This document shows, piece after piece, positions 1 to 9,020 of a stretch of 64,000 nt of DNA. The translations under genes and the position numbers were made by a program. The stretch's first letter is position 1, and each line of letters opens with the position of its first letter. The DNA lies in contig CAYZRS010000008.1 of NCBI GenBank assembly GCA_964480915.1, positions 1 to 64,000 of the forward strand, given 5' to 3'. This stretch comes from CAWGCE01 sp964480915 (GTDB lineage: Bacteria; Planctomycetota; Planctomycetia; Pirellulales; Pirellulaceae). The notes under the pieces were generated by a model. The model was not told the origin of the DNA, ran no database searches, and worked only from the letters and a program-made list of their open reading frames with translations.

Positions 1-152
1 GCAGAACGACCAAATAGTTAGTTCTGACCGATTAATCTTCGCTTTAATGTCCTCTTTAACGTCCGCCGAGCAGCCCCGGCATGTCACTGAGCCGGAGTCG
101 AATGGTTCGAGTCGTTCCATTGTGGGGTGGCGTTGGCGACGTCGTCATCGTT

Positions 153-656
153 CTACCGGGCTACTTTGGCTGACTGGAAAGTCAAAGAAGAGAACATCTT
201 GTCGACATCATCGGAGCGTGTGAATTCTTTCGCGCCGACCGCCATGACCTGGTAATGCTTTCCGTTAGCATAGTAGAAGCCAACGCGGCATTCTCCGTTC
301 TTGGCAGGAACCGAAACGATGAAATAGCGGCCCGGGTGGCCCTCCAACTCGACCTTTTTCGATTCAATGACTTCGCCCGCTGCGTATTTTACGATCGCGT
401 CTTGACCGGCCTGCAAACCGGGTTCGCGGTCGGAAACATCTTTGTGAGCTTCCTGGTGCCAGATGACGATGGCGCCATTGGGGAAGGGCAGATTCAAATG
501 GTGTTGCTTGGCACCGTCCTCAAGTTCAACGATGCTCGGCTGCGGCTCGCTCGGGAGCGTGACGCTTAAGTCGCCGTGCTGTACGGTGACTTGGCCGATC
601 GCGGCCGTGTGGGTGAGGCCAAGGATCGCAATGAAAAATAGCATTCGAGTTCTCAT
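153..656 (-). CDS. small exported protein, PsbP/DUF1795-like fold possible
   Basis: 167 residues when started at the ATG at 656, which opens directly onto a signal peptide (MRTRMLFFIAILGL..., cleavage near AIGQ, about residue 22). Upstream in-frame ATGs would put an uncharged leader before the signal and are unlikely. The mature part carries a short motif (VELEGHPGRYFIVSVP, then FYYANGKHYQVMAVG, then DVDKMFSSLTF) that resembles small planctomycete proteins in which a peptide GxPGR-x-F is followed by a YQ-x-x-x-VG strand and a final 'FF-S-F' helix; this suggests a PsbP/DUF1795-like ligand-free domain, but the function is unknown. It lies 128 bp downstream of egtB on the same strand and may or may not share its transcript. 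Confidence 0.7.
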   Translation of the reverse strand: MRTRMLFFIAILGLTHTAAIGQVTVQHGDLSVTLPSEPQPSIVELEDGAKQHHLNLPFPNGAIVIWHQEAHKDVSDREPGLQAGQDAIVKYAAGEVIESKKVELEGHPGRYFIVSVPAKNGECRVGFYYANGKHYQVMAVGAKEFTRSDDVDKMFSSLTFQSAKVAR

Positions 657-784
657 GTCGTAGCTTCCCAAGTGAGAAAGTTGGTATTGAAGGTATCTGT
701 TTGCGAATCGATGGCGACAGGTGGACGGGGCAGCAAGTGGAAAAGATGTTGGCGATTCGTCCACGTGTCGCGTGAGAAACGAAT

Positions 785-2059
785 TCATCGCGCCAGCCGA
801 ATGCCACTAAATTGCCAACGCGCCGACGGTGGAAAGAAATTGCGATAGGTGGGTCGGATATGGTCGTGGCTCGAGGCCACGCTTCCGCCTCGAAGGACGT
901 ATTGGTTACACATGAACTTCCCGTTGTATTCACCCAACGCCCCGGCGGGCGGACAATAGCCGGGGTACGCGGCATAGCTGCTGCTGGTCCATTCCCAGAC
1001 TCCGCCGAAGAAGTTTCGCTGGCCGTCGGCCCCCATGGCCTGCGTGGGATGAATCGTATCGCCGTCGGCCTTCAGGTGGTCGGCAAACTGGCCTCGCAAC
1101 GTAGTGCTCGTAGAAACCGAATCTGCTGCAGCGTGTTCCCATTCGAATTCTGTCGGTAATCGAGAGCCATGCCAACGTGCGAAAGCATCGGCTTCGAAAT
1201 AGCTAACGTGGCAAACCGGCCAGTCTTCGTTGACAGGAACTAGGCCGGCCAGAGTGAACACCATCCACTGTTCATCTTGCTTGACCCAGTACAAGGGCGC
1301 ATCCCATGCTTCGCTTTGTGCAGTCGTCCAGCCGAGCGAGAGCCAATACTTGGGGTTCTGATAACCGCCCGCGTCGATGAACTGGATGAATTCGCCACAG
1401 GTCACCGTTTGATCGGCCAATTCATGATCGTGCAAGAGTGCTTGATGGCAAGGCAGTTCGTTATCGAAACAGAATTGGTCGGACGCATGACCAAACTGGG
1501 CCACTTTTTCTGGACAGCATTGCCAGGACGGAGAGCCGCTGGCGGTCGCGGCAAAGGACTGCTCGACGTAGGCCGGTAACATCGGGTTGCAAGAAAGGAC
1601 ATGCTTGATGTCCGTCAGTATCAACTCTTGGTGCTGTTGCTCATGATTGAGGCCGATTTCCAGAAGCCCCGGTTGCAGCTCGTTGGCGTCTCCCACCGAG
1701 AACAGCTGCTGCATTTGTTCGTCGACGTACGCGCGATATTCTTTGACGCGTGCCAGACCTGGCCGCGAGACCAATCCGCGATTCGGACGAGGAAACTGTG
1801 TGCCGACCGAGTTGTAGTACGAGTTGAACAGGTAGGTGAATTCTTGATCAAACGGTTCGTATCCCGGCTGTTGCGCCAGAATGAATGTTTCAAAGAACCA
1901 TGTCGTATGGGCCAGGTGCCAGCGCGTGGGACTCGTGTCGGGCATCGATTGGACCGTGCAGTCTTCAGCAGTCAGTGGCTCGACAAGCGAATCGGAAAAA
2001 CTGCGTACGCGGAGATACCGCTCTGCCAATTCGGCCGCAGTGGTTGAAGTTGTCACCAT
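785..2059 (-). CDS. egtB: EgtB, hercynine oxygenase (ergothioneine biosynthesis)
   Basis: 424 residues. Non-heme iron enzyme that joins hercynine to a thiol donor (gamma-glutamylcysteine or cysteine) and oxidises it to the sulfoxide in ergothioneine synthesis. The N-terminal DinB-like domain holds the iron ligands: H51 (in WHLAHTTWFF) and H139/H143 (in NHEQQHQE), the same spacing as the three-histidine facial triad of characterised EgtB. The C-terminal half is a formylglycine-generating-enzyme-like domain ending in YRNFFPPSARWQFSGIRLA. The start is supported by AAGGAA about 8 nt upstream. Same strand as egtD, the MFS transporter and DUF427. No egtA, egtC or egtE is nearby, so the thiol donor and the lyase cannot be read from this locus. 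Confidence 0.95.
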   Translation of the reverse strand: MVTTSTTAAELAERYLRVRSFSDSLVEPLTAEDCTVQSMPDTSPTRWHLAHTTWFFETFILAQQPGYEPFDQEFTYLFNSYYNSVGTQFPRPNRGLVSRPGLARVKEYRAYVDEQMQQLFSVGDANELQPGLLEIGLNHEQQHQELILTDIKHVLSCNPMLPAYVEQSFAATASGSPSWQCCPEKVAQFGHASDQFCFDNELPCHQALLHDHELADQTVTCGEFIQFIDAGGYQNPKYWLSLGWTTAQSEAWDAPLYWVKQDEQWMVFTLAGLVPVNEDWPVCHVSYFEADAFARWHGSRLPTEFEWEHAAADSVSTSTTLRGQFADHLKADGDTIHPTQAMGADGQRNFFGGVWEWTSSSYAAYPGYCPPAGALGEYNGKFMCNQYVLRGGSVASSHDHIRPTYRNFFPPSARWQFSGIRLAR

Positions 2060-2248
2060 ATTGTTGTTCCTTTCGGTGCAGATTCATGTCGCAACACGAT
2101 GGGTCCGGTCGAGCAGCCGTTGCAAAACCAGGACTGGCGCTGCCGCAGTTTCTCACAAACCGGGAATCGCGATCACGGGAAAGTGCCTGTCCCGTGTTTT
2201 TGTCACCCGATCATCTGCGAGCGTATCGACTCACGCTGCGTCGTGCCG

Positions 2249-2533
2249 TTATTCGACGATTTCAACACCTTTCCAAAAGGCGATATATCCTTTGATCTTG
2301 ATCGCTTCCGGCTTCGGGTCGCTGTAGTACCAGGCCGCCTGCTCATTCACTTCGTCCCCGACGACCACGTCATAGTAATTCGCCGTTCCTTTCCAACCGC
2401 AAACGGTTGTCGCTTGGCTGATACGGAAATGATCTTGCTTGATCGCGGCGGGTGGAAAGTAATGATTGCCTTCCACGATTTGCGTGTCGTCGCTTTCAGC
2501 GATTACGGTTCCATTCCAAATAGCTTTGACCAT
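2249..2533 (-). CDS. DUF427 domain protein in ergothioneine locus
   Basis: 94 residues, a single DUF427 domain: a short beta-rich fold with the family signature around TTVCGWKGTANYYDV (usually CPxKGxAxYY; here the CP is replaced by CG) and a C-terminal AWYYSDPKPEA...GYIAFWKGVEI. No catalytic role is established for this family. A GGGAG ribosome-binding site lies 7 nt before the ATG. It sits 57 bp downstream of the MFS gene and 189 bp upstream of egtB on the same strand, so it is probably transcribed with the ergothioneine genes; whether it acts in that pathway is inference. Confidence 0.85.
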   Translation of the reverse strand: MVKAIWNGTVIAESDDTQIVEGNHYFPPAAIKQDHFRISQATTVCGWKGTANYYDVVVGDEVNEQAAWYYSDPKPEAIKIKGYIAFWKGVEIVE

Positions 2534-2590
2534 CTGATACTCCCATCGGTGTTACGATTATCGTCAATGTTTCGTCTGAATTCGTTGGCG

Positions 2591-3946
2591 TCACGGCCGT
2601 CGTGCCCGGCGGTGAACGAGATAGGCTAAGCCGGCCGAACAGCAAAGACCAACGCTGGTGACGCCCAGCAATACAGCAAAGTAAGTGCTGAATCCGTCCG
2701 CGCCGGGGTTGGCATCCAAGATTCGGCCAGCGAATGAATAAAAGAAAATGTCGGGTGTGTACCCGACAACGGAAATGAACCCTACGGCGGCGCCCGTATG
2801 CTGTGACGGCACCTTGCTCTCTTCTAAAGTCGAGAAATAGATGCCCCTCAGGGCGAATGCACAGAAACAGGTGACGGCAAGATTGACGATCACCAAGAAG
2901 TTGCTGGTCGCTGAATATTCCATCGCTGCCAGGATTCCATAGCTGGCGAGCAGCACAATGAACACAAAGCTGATCGTTCGGCTGGGGCTTAAGCGATCGG
3001 CCGCCAGGCCCGCAAGAATGGCAGCTATCGGGCGGAGGTACGAAACATTGGCGACGAAATTGGCAGCTTTCACTTCGGTCATCTGGAGCACTTCGACCGC
3101 GAAAACTGCATAGTTGTCGATTGCTTTGAATGTGCAGTAAGCGCAAATGATGATACCGGCTTGTAGCCAAAGGCTTGGCATTGTGAGTACCGCAGACGTG
3201 TCACGAATAACGCTTTTGAGCCAAGGCGAACTTGGCGGGTGCTGATCCCGTGAGTCACGATTCGCAGACCATGACGATTCGGGCTTGCCGCCGGCCGGCC
3301 TGATTTCGTCCGCCGCATCGTTGGGAATGAGCCACCATACAAAGGCTGCCGCAACTGCCGTGAGGCTCGAATAAAAGTAGATGACCGATCGCATGGCCGA
3401 CTGACGTTGTTCGAGCGAGAGTTGCTCGACATCACCTGGCAAATATTTTGCCAGGAACAACACAGCCATGCTTGCCAAACAAGCAGCGACCAGTCCCCTC
3501 CCACCGTCCAAAATGCCAAATGCCAGGCCCTGGTGATGCGTTGACCCTAGGGCCCGAGTCGCTTTGATCATGGGCGACCAAAAAAGAAAAATCGTCGAAA
3601 CTCCCCAATAGCCATACAGCAAGCAGAGGCCGCGCGTACCAGGGAATGTGGAGAAATAGAGGCCACCAGCGGCAGTCGCCAAGAGCGAAACGGCCATCAA
3701 CGTTCGAGCTTGGAACCGATCCGCGATAACTCCGCCCGGAAAATAGGCCAACAGCGCCAGGATGCCATAGAGTGCAAAAGCATCACCGAATGCTGTGTTG
3801 CTTAGTTCGAACGCCGAGATCAATGTCGGACGAAAAAAGCGTGATGTATGGAAAGGCAGACTAAAAATCAACTCACCAGCAAAGATCAAGCAAATCAACT
3901 GAACCAACTGGCGATATGAAAACGTTCTGGTTGACGATTTATTCAC
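2591..3946 (-). CDS. MFS transporter, candidate ergothioneine-locus transporter
   Basis: 451 residues with about 12 hydrophobic helices and an MFS loop motif after the second helix (PGGVIADRFQARTLM, the G-x-x-x-D-R-x-x-R signature); a weaker copy (LAGLAADRLSPSRT) follows the eighth helix, as expected for the two-fold MFS repeat. The long central loop (about residues 215-250) is charged and cytoplasmic. It lies 45 bp after egtD and 57 bp before the DUF427 gene, all on one strand. Position suggests transport of ergothioneine, hercynine or a precursor, but sequence alone does not give the substrate; a general organic-anion or nitrate-type MFS remains possible. Confidence 0.88.
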   Translation of the reverse strand: MNKSSTRTFSYRQLVQLICLIFAGELIFSLPFHTSRFFRPTLISAFELSNTAFGDAFALYGILALLAYFPGGVIADRFQARTLMAVSLLATAAGGLYFSTFPGTRGLCLLYGYWGVSTIFLFWSPMIKATRALGSTHHQGLAFGILDGGRGLVAACLASMAVLFLAKYLPGDVEQLSLEQRQSAMRSVIYFYSSLTAVAAAFVWWLIPNDAADEIRPAGGKPESSWSANRDSRDQHPPSSPWLKSVIRDTSAVLTMPSLWLQAGIIICAYCTFKAIDNYAVFAVEVLQMTEVKAANFVANVSYLRPIAAILAGLAADRLSPSRTISFVFIVLLASYGILAAMEYSATSNFLVIVNLAVTCFCAFALRGIYFSTLEESKVPSQHTGAAVGFISVVGYTPDIFFYSFAGRILDANPGADGFSTYFAVLLGVTSVGLCCSAGLAYLVHRRARRP

Positions 3947-3991
3947 CCGCGTTCCACTCCGTCTGCGTCGCCCTATTGCCGATGGGCAACA

Positions 3992-5062
3992 TCAAGCGGG
4001 ATCATTCACTAGGTGGAGGACCGCAAAGTACTTTCGCTCGTCGGTCCAATATTTTCGCAACGTAAACCCGGCATCCGCAGCCAATTGCGAGAACCCTTCG
4101 ATTGTGTATTTATGCGAGTATTCGGTCAAGGTTCGCTCTCCTTGGCCAAATCGAAACTCATGTCCTGCGATCGTGACACGCTGTTCTCGATCGCTAACAA
4201 CATAAATTTCAACGCGCCCAAGCGCTTCGTTGTAGTTCGCCTCATGGCTGAAATGCTCGACTTCGAAATCGGCGCCAAGTTCCCTATTTACGCGATGAAG
4301 CACGTTGAGATTAAACGCATCGGTGACTCGTTGAGCATCATTGTAGGCTGCTTCAATAATCGCCGTCTCTTTTTGCAGATCGATACCGATCAGCAACCCA
4401 CCGTTTTCGGCCAAGATATTGGCAATTGTCTGCAGCATCTGACCGGCCGCAGCGGGAGTGAAATTGCCAATGGTCGAGCCTGGGAAATAGACGGCTGCAT
4501 GGGTTGGCCTAATTTTCGATTGTGGTAGCTCAAAGCGTCGCGTGAAGTCAGCCACGAGTGGCAAGATTTCGATTTGTGGGTAACGCTGGCGAAGCGTTTC
4601 GGCTGTCTTCAGCAAGTGCTCTTCCGAGATGTCGAGCGGTACATAGGCTGCTGGGGAATCGAGCTGGTCCAACAAAGCGGTGGTCTTCGTGCTGCTCCCA
4701 CTTCCGAATTCTACGAGCATCACGCCGCTTCCTAGCTGATCGGCCATTTCCGATACATGTTCGTCCATGATCGATTGTTCGGTGCGAGTCAAATAGTATT
4801 CGGGCAGTTCGCAGATTTGATCGAACAGCAGCGAACCTTGCTCATCATAGAAGTACTTGCACTGCAGTTCTTTTTGATCCTTGCCCAGCCCATCAAGCAC
4901 GTCAGCAAGGAAGGAGTCGGTCGCGGGGAGGTCGGGTTGTTGGGTGGAGTGCGGCAATACATTTCCTGACTGGTCTTGTTGTAGTGCGTGGTGTGGAATG
5001 ATCGTCGTCGGAACGATAAGCGCGACATGCTCATCTTGTTTCCATCGTTTCTTATACCCCAA
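3992..5062 (-). CDS. egtD: EgtD, L-histidine N-alpha-methyltransferase
   Basis: First enzyme of ergothioneine synthesis; trimethylates histidine to hercynine with S-adenosylmethionine. Family signatures (PF10017) are in order: FYDEQGSLLFDQICELPEYY, the SAM loop LVEFGSGSSTKTTALL, VPLDISEEHL, FPGSTIGNF and GIDLQKE. The listed start is a TTG at 5062 giving 356 residues; the first ~45 residues do not look conserved, and another TTG inside (at the NVLPHS segment) would give a length closer to typical EgtD (about 320). No good ribosome-binding site settles it. It is the promoter-proximal gene of the egtD-MFS-DUF427-egtB run. Confidence 0.93.
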   Translation of the reverse strand: MGYKKRWKQDEHVALIVPTTIIPHHALQQDQSGNVLPHSTQQPDLPATDSFLADVLDGLGKDQKELQCKYFYDEQGSLLFDQICELPEYYLTRTEQSIMDEHVSEMADQLGSGVMLVEFGSGSSTKTTALLDQLDSPAAYVPLDISEEHLLKTAETLRQRYPQIEILPLVADFTRRFELPQSKIRPTHAAVYFPGSTIGNFTPAAAGQMLQTIANILAENGGLLIGIDLQKETAIIEAAYNDAQRVTDAFNLNVLHRVNRELGADFEVEHFSHEANYNEALGRVEIYVVSDREQRVTIAGHEFRFGQGERTLTEYSHKYTIEGFSQLAADAGFTLRKYWTDERKYFAVLHLVNDPA

Positions 5063-5137
5063 AATCCAAAGCCTAGGTGGCCAGCGACGCTTGCCACCTA
5101 GGACTGAATGATGAAGAGAAGCGGCCCGGCGAAGCCC

Positions 5138-5887
5138 CTAGTTCCCCTGGTCTTCCTTTTCGATTAACTGGCAGCAGAGCTGCGACCCTTTGTGCATGCC
5201 ACACGTCGAGCAGGTGTCACAGCCATCGCTGCAGCAAGCCTCGCTGCCTGCTTCGTGACCGCACTTGGTACACATGTCTTTACCGGCCATCGACGCATCG
5301 ACTTTACAGCAGAGCGGCGACCCGGCGTGTAGACCACATTTTTCGCATTTGGCACATCCGTCGCTGCAGCATTCTTTGCTCCCATTGTCGTGCCCGCACT
5401 TGCCGCACAGCACAACTTCATTCGCCGCCATGCATTGGGCACAGTGCGTCCCGTTCTTGCAGCCCTCGCTCGTAAGTCGACAACACATCGGAGATCGGTG
5501 CTGCATGCCACAGGTTTTACAGTCACCTTGGCAGCACTCTTTAGTGCCTGCTTCGAAACCGCATTTGGTACACATGTCTTTGCCCGCGTAGCCTTGCGGG
5601 ACGTTGCAGCAGAGCGGCGAATCGGCGTGCAAGCCGCATTTGTCACATTTTTCACAATCGTCGTTGCAGCATGCTTTACTCGCCTTGTCGTGTCCGCACT
5701 TGCCGCACAGCACGACGCTATCGGTTGCCATGCACTTGGAACATTGCTCACCGTTTTCGCATTGATTGCAGGTGGATGGTGCTGCGGCTTGTGCCTCGGT
5801 TTGTGCCTCGGCAATGCGAGTCGACGCCGTGATTGTGCACATTCCGGCAATCAGAAATAGGGCTAGAACTTTATTTTTCATCATCAT
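5138..5887 (-). CDS. secreted cysteine-rich duplicated protein
   Basis: 249 residues: a signal peptide (about 1-28) followed by a chain with 42 cysteines in about 220 residues. The body is a tandem duplication (residues 43-138 and 143-241, offset 100 residues), and each half is built of four shorter units of the form C-x-x-C-G-x(6-7)-S/K-x-x-CC. Cysteine pairs (CC, CxxC, CxxCG) plus a few histidines suggest metal binding or a dense disulfide scaffold; it does not match a metallothionein or a ribosomal zinc ribbon that I recognise. AGGAG precedes a run of three ATGs. It begins 44 bp after the hexaheme cytochrome gene on the same strand, so they are likely co-transcribed. Confidence 0.85.
   Translation of the reverse strand: MMMKNKVLALFLIAGMCTITASTRIAEAQTEAQAAAPSTCNQCENGEQCSKCMATDSVVLCGKCGHDKASKACCNDDCEKCDKCGLHADSPLCCNVPQGYAGKDMCTKCGFEAGTKECCQGDCKTCGMQHRSPMCCRLTSEGCKNGTHCAQCMAANEVVLCGKCGHDNGSKECCSDGCAKCEKCGLHAGSPLCCKVDASMAGKDMCTKCGHEAGSEACCSDGCDTCSTCGMHKGSQLCCQLIEKEDQGN
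5165..5461 (-). repeat. second copy of internal duplication in Cys-rich protein
   Basis: Encodes residues 143-241, offset by 100 residues from the first copy, with one three-residue length difference towards the end (SCST-type insertion before CGMHKGSQLCC). Confidence 0.85.
5474..5761 (-). repeat. first copy of internal duplication in Cys-rich protein
   Basis: Encodes residues 43-138; matches the second copy (5165-5461) almost position by position, including VVLCGKCGHD, CGLHA-SPLCC and GKDMCTKCG. The identity extends to the nucleotide level, which points to a fairly recent tandem duplication or ongoing gene conversion. Confidence 0.85.
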
Positions 5888-5931
5888 TCATTCTCCTGAG
5901 GGGATGGGTCGCTGTCTGTTCGGTAAAAATA

Positions 5932-8900
5932 TCAACGAGTCTTAGGCGAGAACTTGACGGGCGCCACATCCGACGTGATTTTCAACTTCCAATTTTCGAT
6001 CGGAGTATTCTCAAGTCGCATGTTGCTTAACATGTAGTGAAGTCGCTGAGTCGCCGGACCGTTGGGGGCCGCATCAAACAGTGCTTTTAAAAAGTACGGT
6101 GGCATCGATTGGTAATAGAGCGTGGCGCTGACGGTCAGCCGATTCAAATCCACATCTGCCGGCAACGCGATTCGATATTCGGTCTGATCGCTGCCACTCC
6201 CGCTGATATAGGCCGGGTCGTTTGCAGCCACCGGGCCAGGCATGGTGGCCTTGAGGAAGTAGCCGTTGAGCGACGGATCGGGCCCATCCTTTGACCAGCC
6301 CTGCGGCAGGATTCGATTGTCCTTAACGGTGTCACAGCCCCCAACAAAGCTAGTGGTAAATCGATGCGATGTGTCCCACAGCAGCGTTTCGTACACCTGG
6401 ACTTGGTCACTGGAAGTAATCACTTCATGATGCGGTTGGTAGGCCTGCTTGCCCTCTGTGTTGGTGGCGAAAAATTCGCTCGCCAGCGGCTGCCCGTCGT
6501 CACCCAGCAGAACACCCAAGCTATCGGTTTGGCCAGATGACCAAATCACCCGCGGTTCGTCCGTTTCACCAGCCGGTTGTTCGAGCACGAGCAGCTCGAC
6601 AAAAGCTCGACGAAAACCGACGCCACTGGGGAATCGGTGACCAACCTTGCTAAGAATATCGACGGTCGCCTTCAATTCTCGCTCTTGATTACACTCGGCC
6701 GCCACCGAAACGTCGGCGACCTGCGTTTTGGCGACCAGGAGGAAATTCTCGATGGCATGTTGGAGGTCGACTTTCGAGCCGGTCATGAAATCGAATTTGC
6801 GGACGCCAAGAATGTCATCAAACTGATCAAACAGCTGGACGAGAAAGACATTCAGTCCCACAAAGTTATGTCGCGAGTATCCTTCCTTCCGCAGACGCAC
6901 ATTCAGTTCGTCGTGACTGGCCAGATTCTCTGCATCCGGATAGGTGTGGTCCTGAATCGCGGCAATTCGAGTCTCAATGTGATCCAGATCGATGCCTAGC
7001 GAAGAATCGACAAGCCCTTTCGACATGTGGCAGTCTTGGCACGACTGTGCCTTGGGGTTGTCGTCACCAAATTCGTTTTGATAAGCGCTGTTGAGCCATT
7101 CCAGATAGGTTGCTTGTTCCACATGGTGGTGAAAATCTTGGAATTCGGGAACTTGCTCCGCTTCCGCGAGTTCATTCTTGTGCTCATGTGGCAGGTACGG
7201 CCTGGTGAAAATTGGCAAGTTCACCGTATGACATGATCCGCAGAGTCGTGACGACTTGATGTAGGCGCTATGTTGAGGTTTGTACCCGACCGCGTGCTCC
7301 ATGGCGTAAGGAGCGAGCTGTTTGTCTTCGAAGGGGCCGAAGATGTTTCCCGGTTCGGCAAAACATAAGTTCCCCGTAATCGAAGTGGCCAAAAAGTACT
7401 CCAAATAGGATCGCGAATCGTCTTCTGGCTGAGGTCGCTCGATAGCGCGATGGCAGACAACGCAGCTCACACCGTCTCTTGCTAAGGCTCCATATTCAGC
7501 TTTGCCATGCCCCAGTGGCGCACCCGCCGGGCTGGTGGCAGCGACGTGTTCCAGTCCGAACGTTTCGTTCGTTTCGGGATGGTCGTGATGGAACTCGTGT
7601 TTACCCATCACACCATGGCAACTGAGACAAGTTTGCGTCAGTTGGGACGAAAGCGTGCGGCCTTTTTCGGGTTCGTTGGCGCACTGTGTTTTCAGCAGTG
7701 CTTGTTCTAGTTCCATTTGGGCATAGAAAACAGGATCGCGGCCAGCCAATCCCATCGGTGTCCACCGCCATTCGCCATACGGCGACACGTGCCAACCGGT
7801 ATCCTCTTCACCGTTGGGAGCCGATGTCGCCGTGGCCTCGACGTTGGGCTCAACAAACATAGACGGCCCCAAAAGGCCGACGAGTCCCGCGTGGCAACTC
7901 ATGCACTGATTCGAAGTGATGAACGATTGTTTCTTATTGGCATCCATCGTGACCCAGTCATGAGTCACCGGAGGAATTGGTTGCACTTCTTGGCGATCGC
8001 GCTTGCGATTGCCGAGAGAGCCATAGATTTTCGCGAATCGATCATTGTAAGTGGGCTGGCAGAGTGAGGGCGATGAGGAATTCATGCAGCCACGATGTGA
8101 CTTTGCCTCTAAGCTGATCTCTACCAGCTGTTTTTCTTCGGCAGGTGGATTGCGCCAGGAATCATCGACGCGAAAAATCAGTGGCGTTCCCGGAAAGCCT
8201 TCGATGTTACGCAACGCCGCGAACGTATATTCTTGCTTCTCTGCGGGCGACTTGGTCGAAGCATGGCAACGAATGCAGTAGTGGCCAAAGCCACCGCTCG
8301 GGTGGTCGAACGGGTATTCGTGATTGTTTTTTGGTTCGCTCTTTTTCGATACTTCGGACCAGTACCATCCGTCGTGTGATCCGCTCGAATCTTTGACCAT
8401 GACCGTCCAAGAGGTCAGCGATTCCCACAGTTCTTCCTCGCTCTTGTCCGCGTGGCGAATGGCCGGAGTTGCGTAATGCTCTTTGACGATCATTGCCCCA
8501 TCGGAAATGTCATTCTTTCGGCCATCGACAAGCCAACGAATGATCTCGGGCGAATAAAAAATTCGCACGGCAGGGTGCGTACCATAAGATTTCCCGTCGA
8601 TGAACGGACCGGTATCGCGAATTCCCTTGTCGCGCCGCCAGCCGAGCGACTGGTACTTGGCGCTGGTTATGAAAGGAAGAAAGCTCTTTTCATATTCGAT
8701 CGGCGACATCGAACTTGGTAACGGTAAGGGACTGGGCTCGCCGTACGCGAGCGGCGCCGCCCCGGTGACATCCGTTGTTGAAGCCGTTGGCCGTTGTGCC
8801 GGTTCGTCTCCTTTGACTTCGTTCGCACCATTGACGGCTGCTACCGGTTCATCTGCGTGGACCGACAATTGACGATCGCCGATGAAGGCGATTATGCTCG

Positions 8901-8985
8901 CAAGCAAGATGGTGCCCATCGCGGCGGCGCCCAAGGCCCGTCCCGAAGTTCTTCCTAAAGCAGCCACTTCGTTTTTGCTTTCCAT
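5932..8985 (-). CDS. hexaheme cytochrome c family protein
   Basis: 1017 residues. An N-terminal hydrophobic segment (about 20-40) acts as signal or anchor, so the rest is periplasmic. Six CxxCH heme-attachment motifs are visible: CIRCH (~235), CMSCH (~360), CLSCH (~455), CVVCH (~510), CGSCH (~582) and CQDCH (~650). The region after residue ~700 is heme-free and beta-rich. The spacing does not match a NapC/NrfH, octaheme hydroxylamine oxidoreductase or DMSO-reductase subunit that I recognise, so the electron partner is unknown. Downstream on the same strand is the Cys-rich protein; upstream, 35 bp away and divergent, is a cNMP-binding-like membrane protein. Confidence 0.9.
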   Translation of the reverse strand: MESKNEVAALGRTSGRALGAAAMGTILLASIIAFIGDRQLSVHADEPVAAVNGANEVKGDEPAQRPTASTTDVTGAAPLAYGEPSPLPLPSSMSPIEYEKSFLPFITSAKYQSLGWRRDKGIRDTGPFIDGKSYGTHPAVRIFYSPEIIRWLVDGRKNDISDGAMIVKEHYATPAIRHADKSEEELWESLTSWTVMVKDSSGSHDGWYWSEVSKKSEPKNNHEYPFDHPSGGFGHYCIRCHASTKSPAEKQEYTFAALRNIEGFPGTPLIFRVDDSWRNPPAEEKQLVEISLEAKSHRGCMNSSSPSLCQPTYNDRFAKIYGSLGNRKRDRQEVQPIPPVTHDWVTMDANKKQSFITSNQCMSCHAGLVGLLGPSMFVEPNVEATATSAPNGEEDTGWHVSPYGEWRWTPMGLAGRDPVFYAQMELEQALLKTQCANEPEKGRTLSSQLTQTCLSCHGVMGKHEFHHDHPETNETFGLEHVAATSPAGAPLGHGKAEYGALARDGVSCVVCHRAIERPQPEDDSRSYLEYFLATSITGNLCFAEPGNIFGPFEDKQLAPYAMEHAVGYKPQHSAYIKSSRLCGSCHTVNLPIFTRPYLPHEHKNELAEAEQVPEFQDFHHHVEQATYLEWLNSAYQNEFGDDNPKAQSCQDCHMSKGLVDSSLGIDLDHIETRIAAIQDHTYPDAENLASHDELNVRLRKEGYSRHNFVGLNVFLVQLFDQFDDILGVRKFDFMTGSKVDLQHAIENFLLVAKTQVADVSVAAECNQERELKATVDILSKVGHRFPSGVGFRRAFVELLVLEQPAGETDEPRVIWSSGQTDSLGVLLGDDGQPLASEFFATNTEGKQAYQPHHEVITSSDQVQVYETLLWDTSHRFTTSFVGGCDTVKDNRILPQGWSKDGPDPSLNGYFLKATMPGPVAANDPAYISGSGSDQTEYRIALPADVDLNRLTVSATLYYQSMPPYFLKALFDAAPNGPATQRLHYMLSNMRLENTPIENWKLKITSDVAPVKFSPKTR

Positions 8986-9020
8986 TGTCTTTGAATGTGC
9001 ATTTCAAAATTGGAGCCCAA

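Noticed and set aside
2174..2201. Hairpin CACGGGA/TCCCGTG with five T, between egtB and DUF427
   Set aside because: Its T-run is on the plus strand while all genes around are on the minus strand; too short and misoriented to call a terminator.
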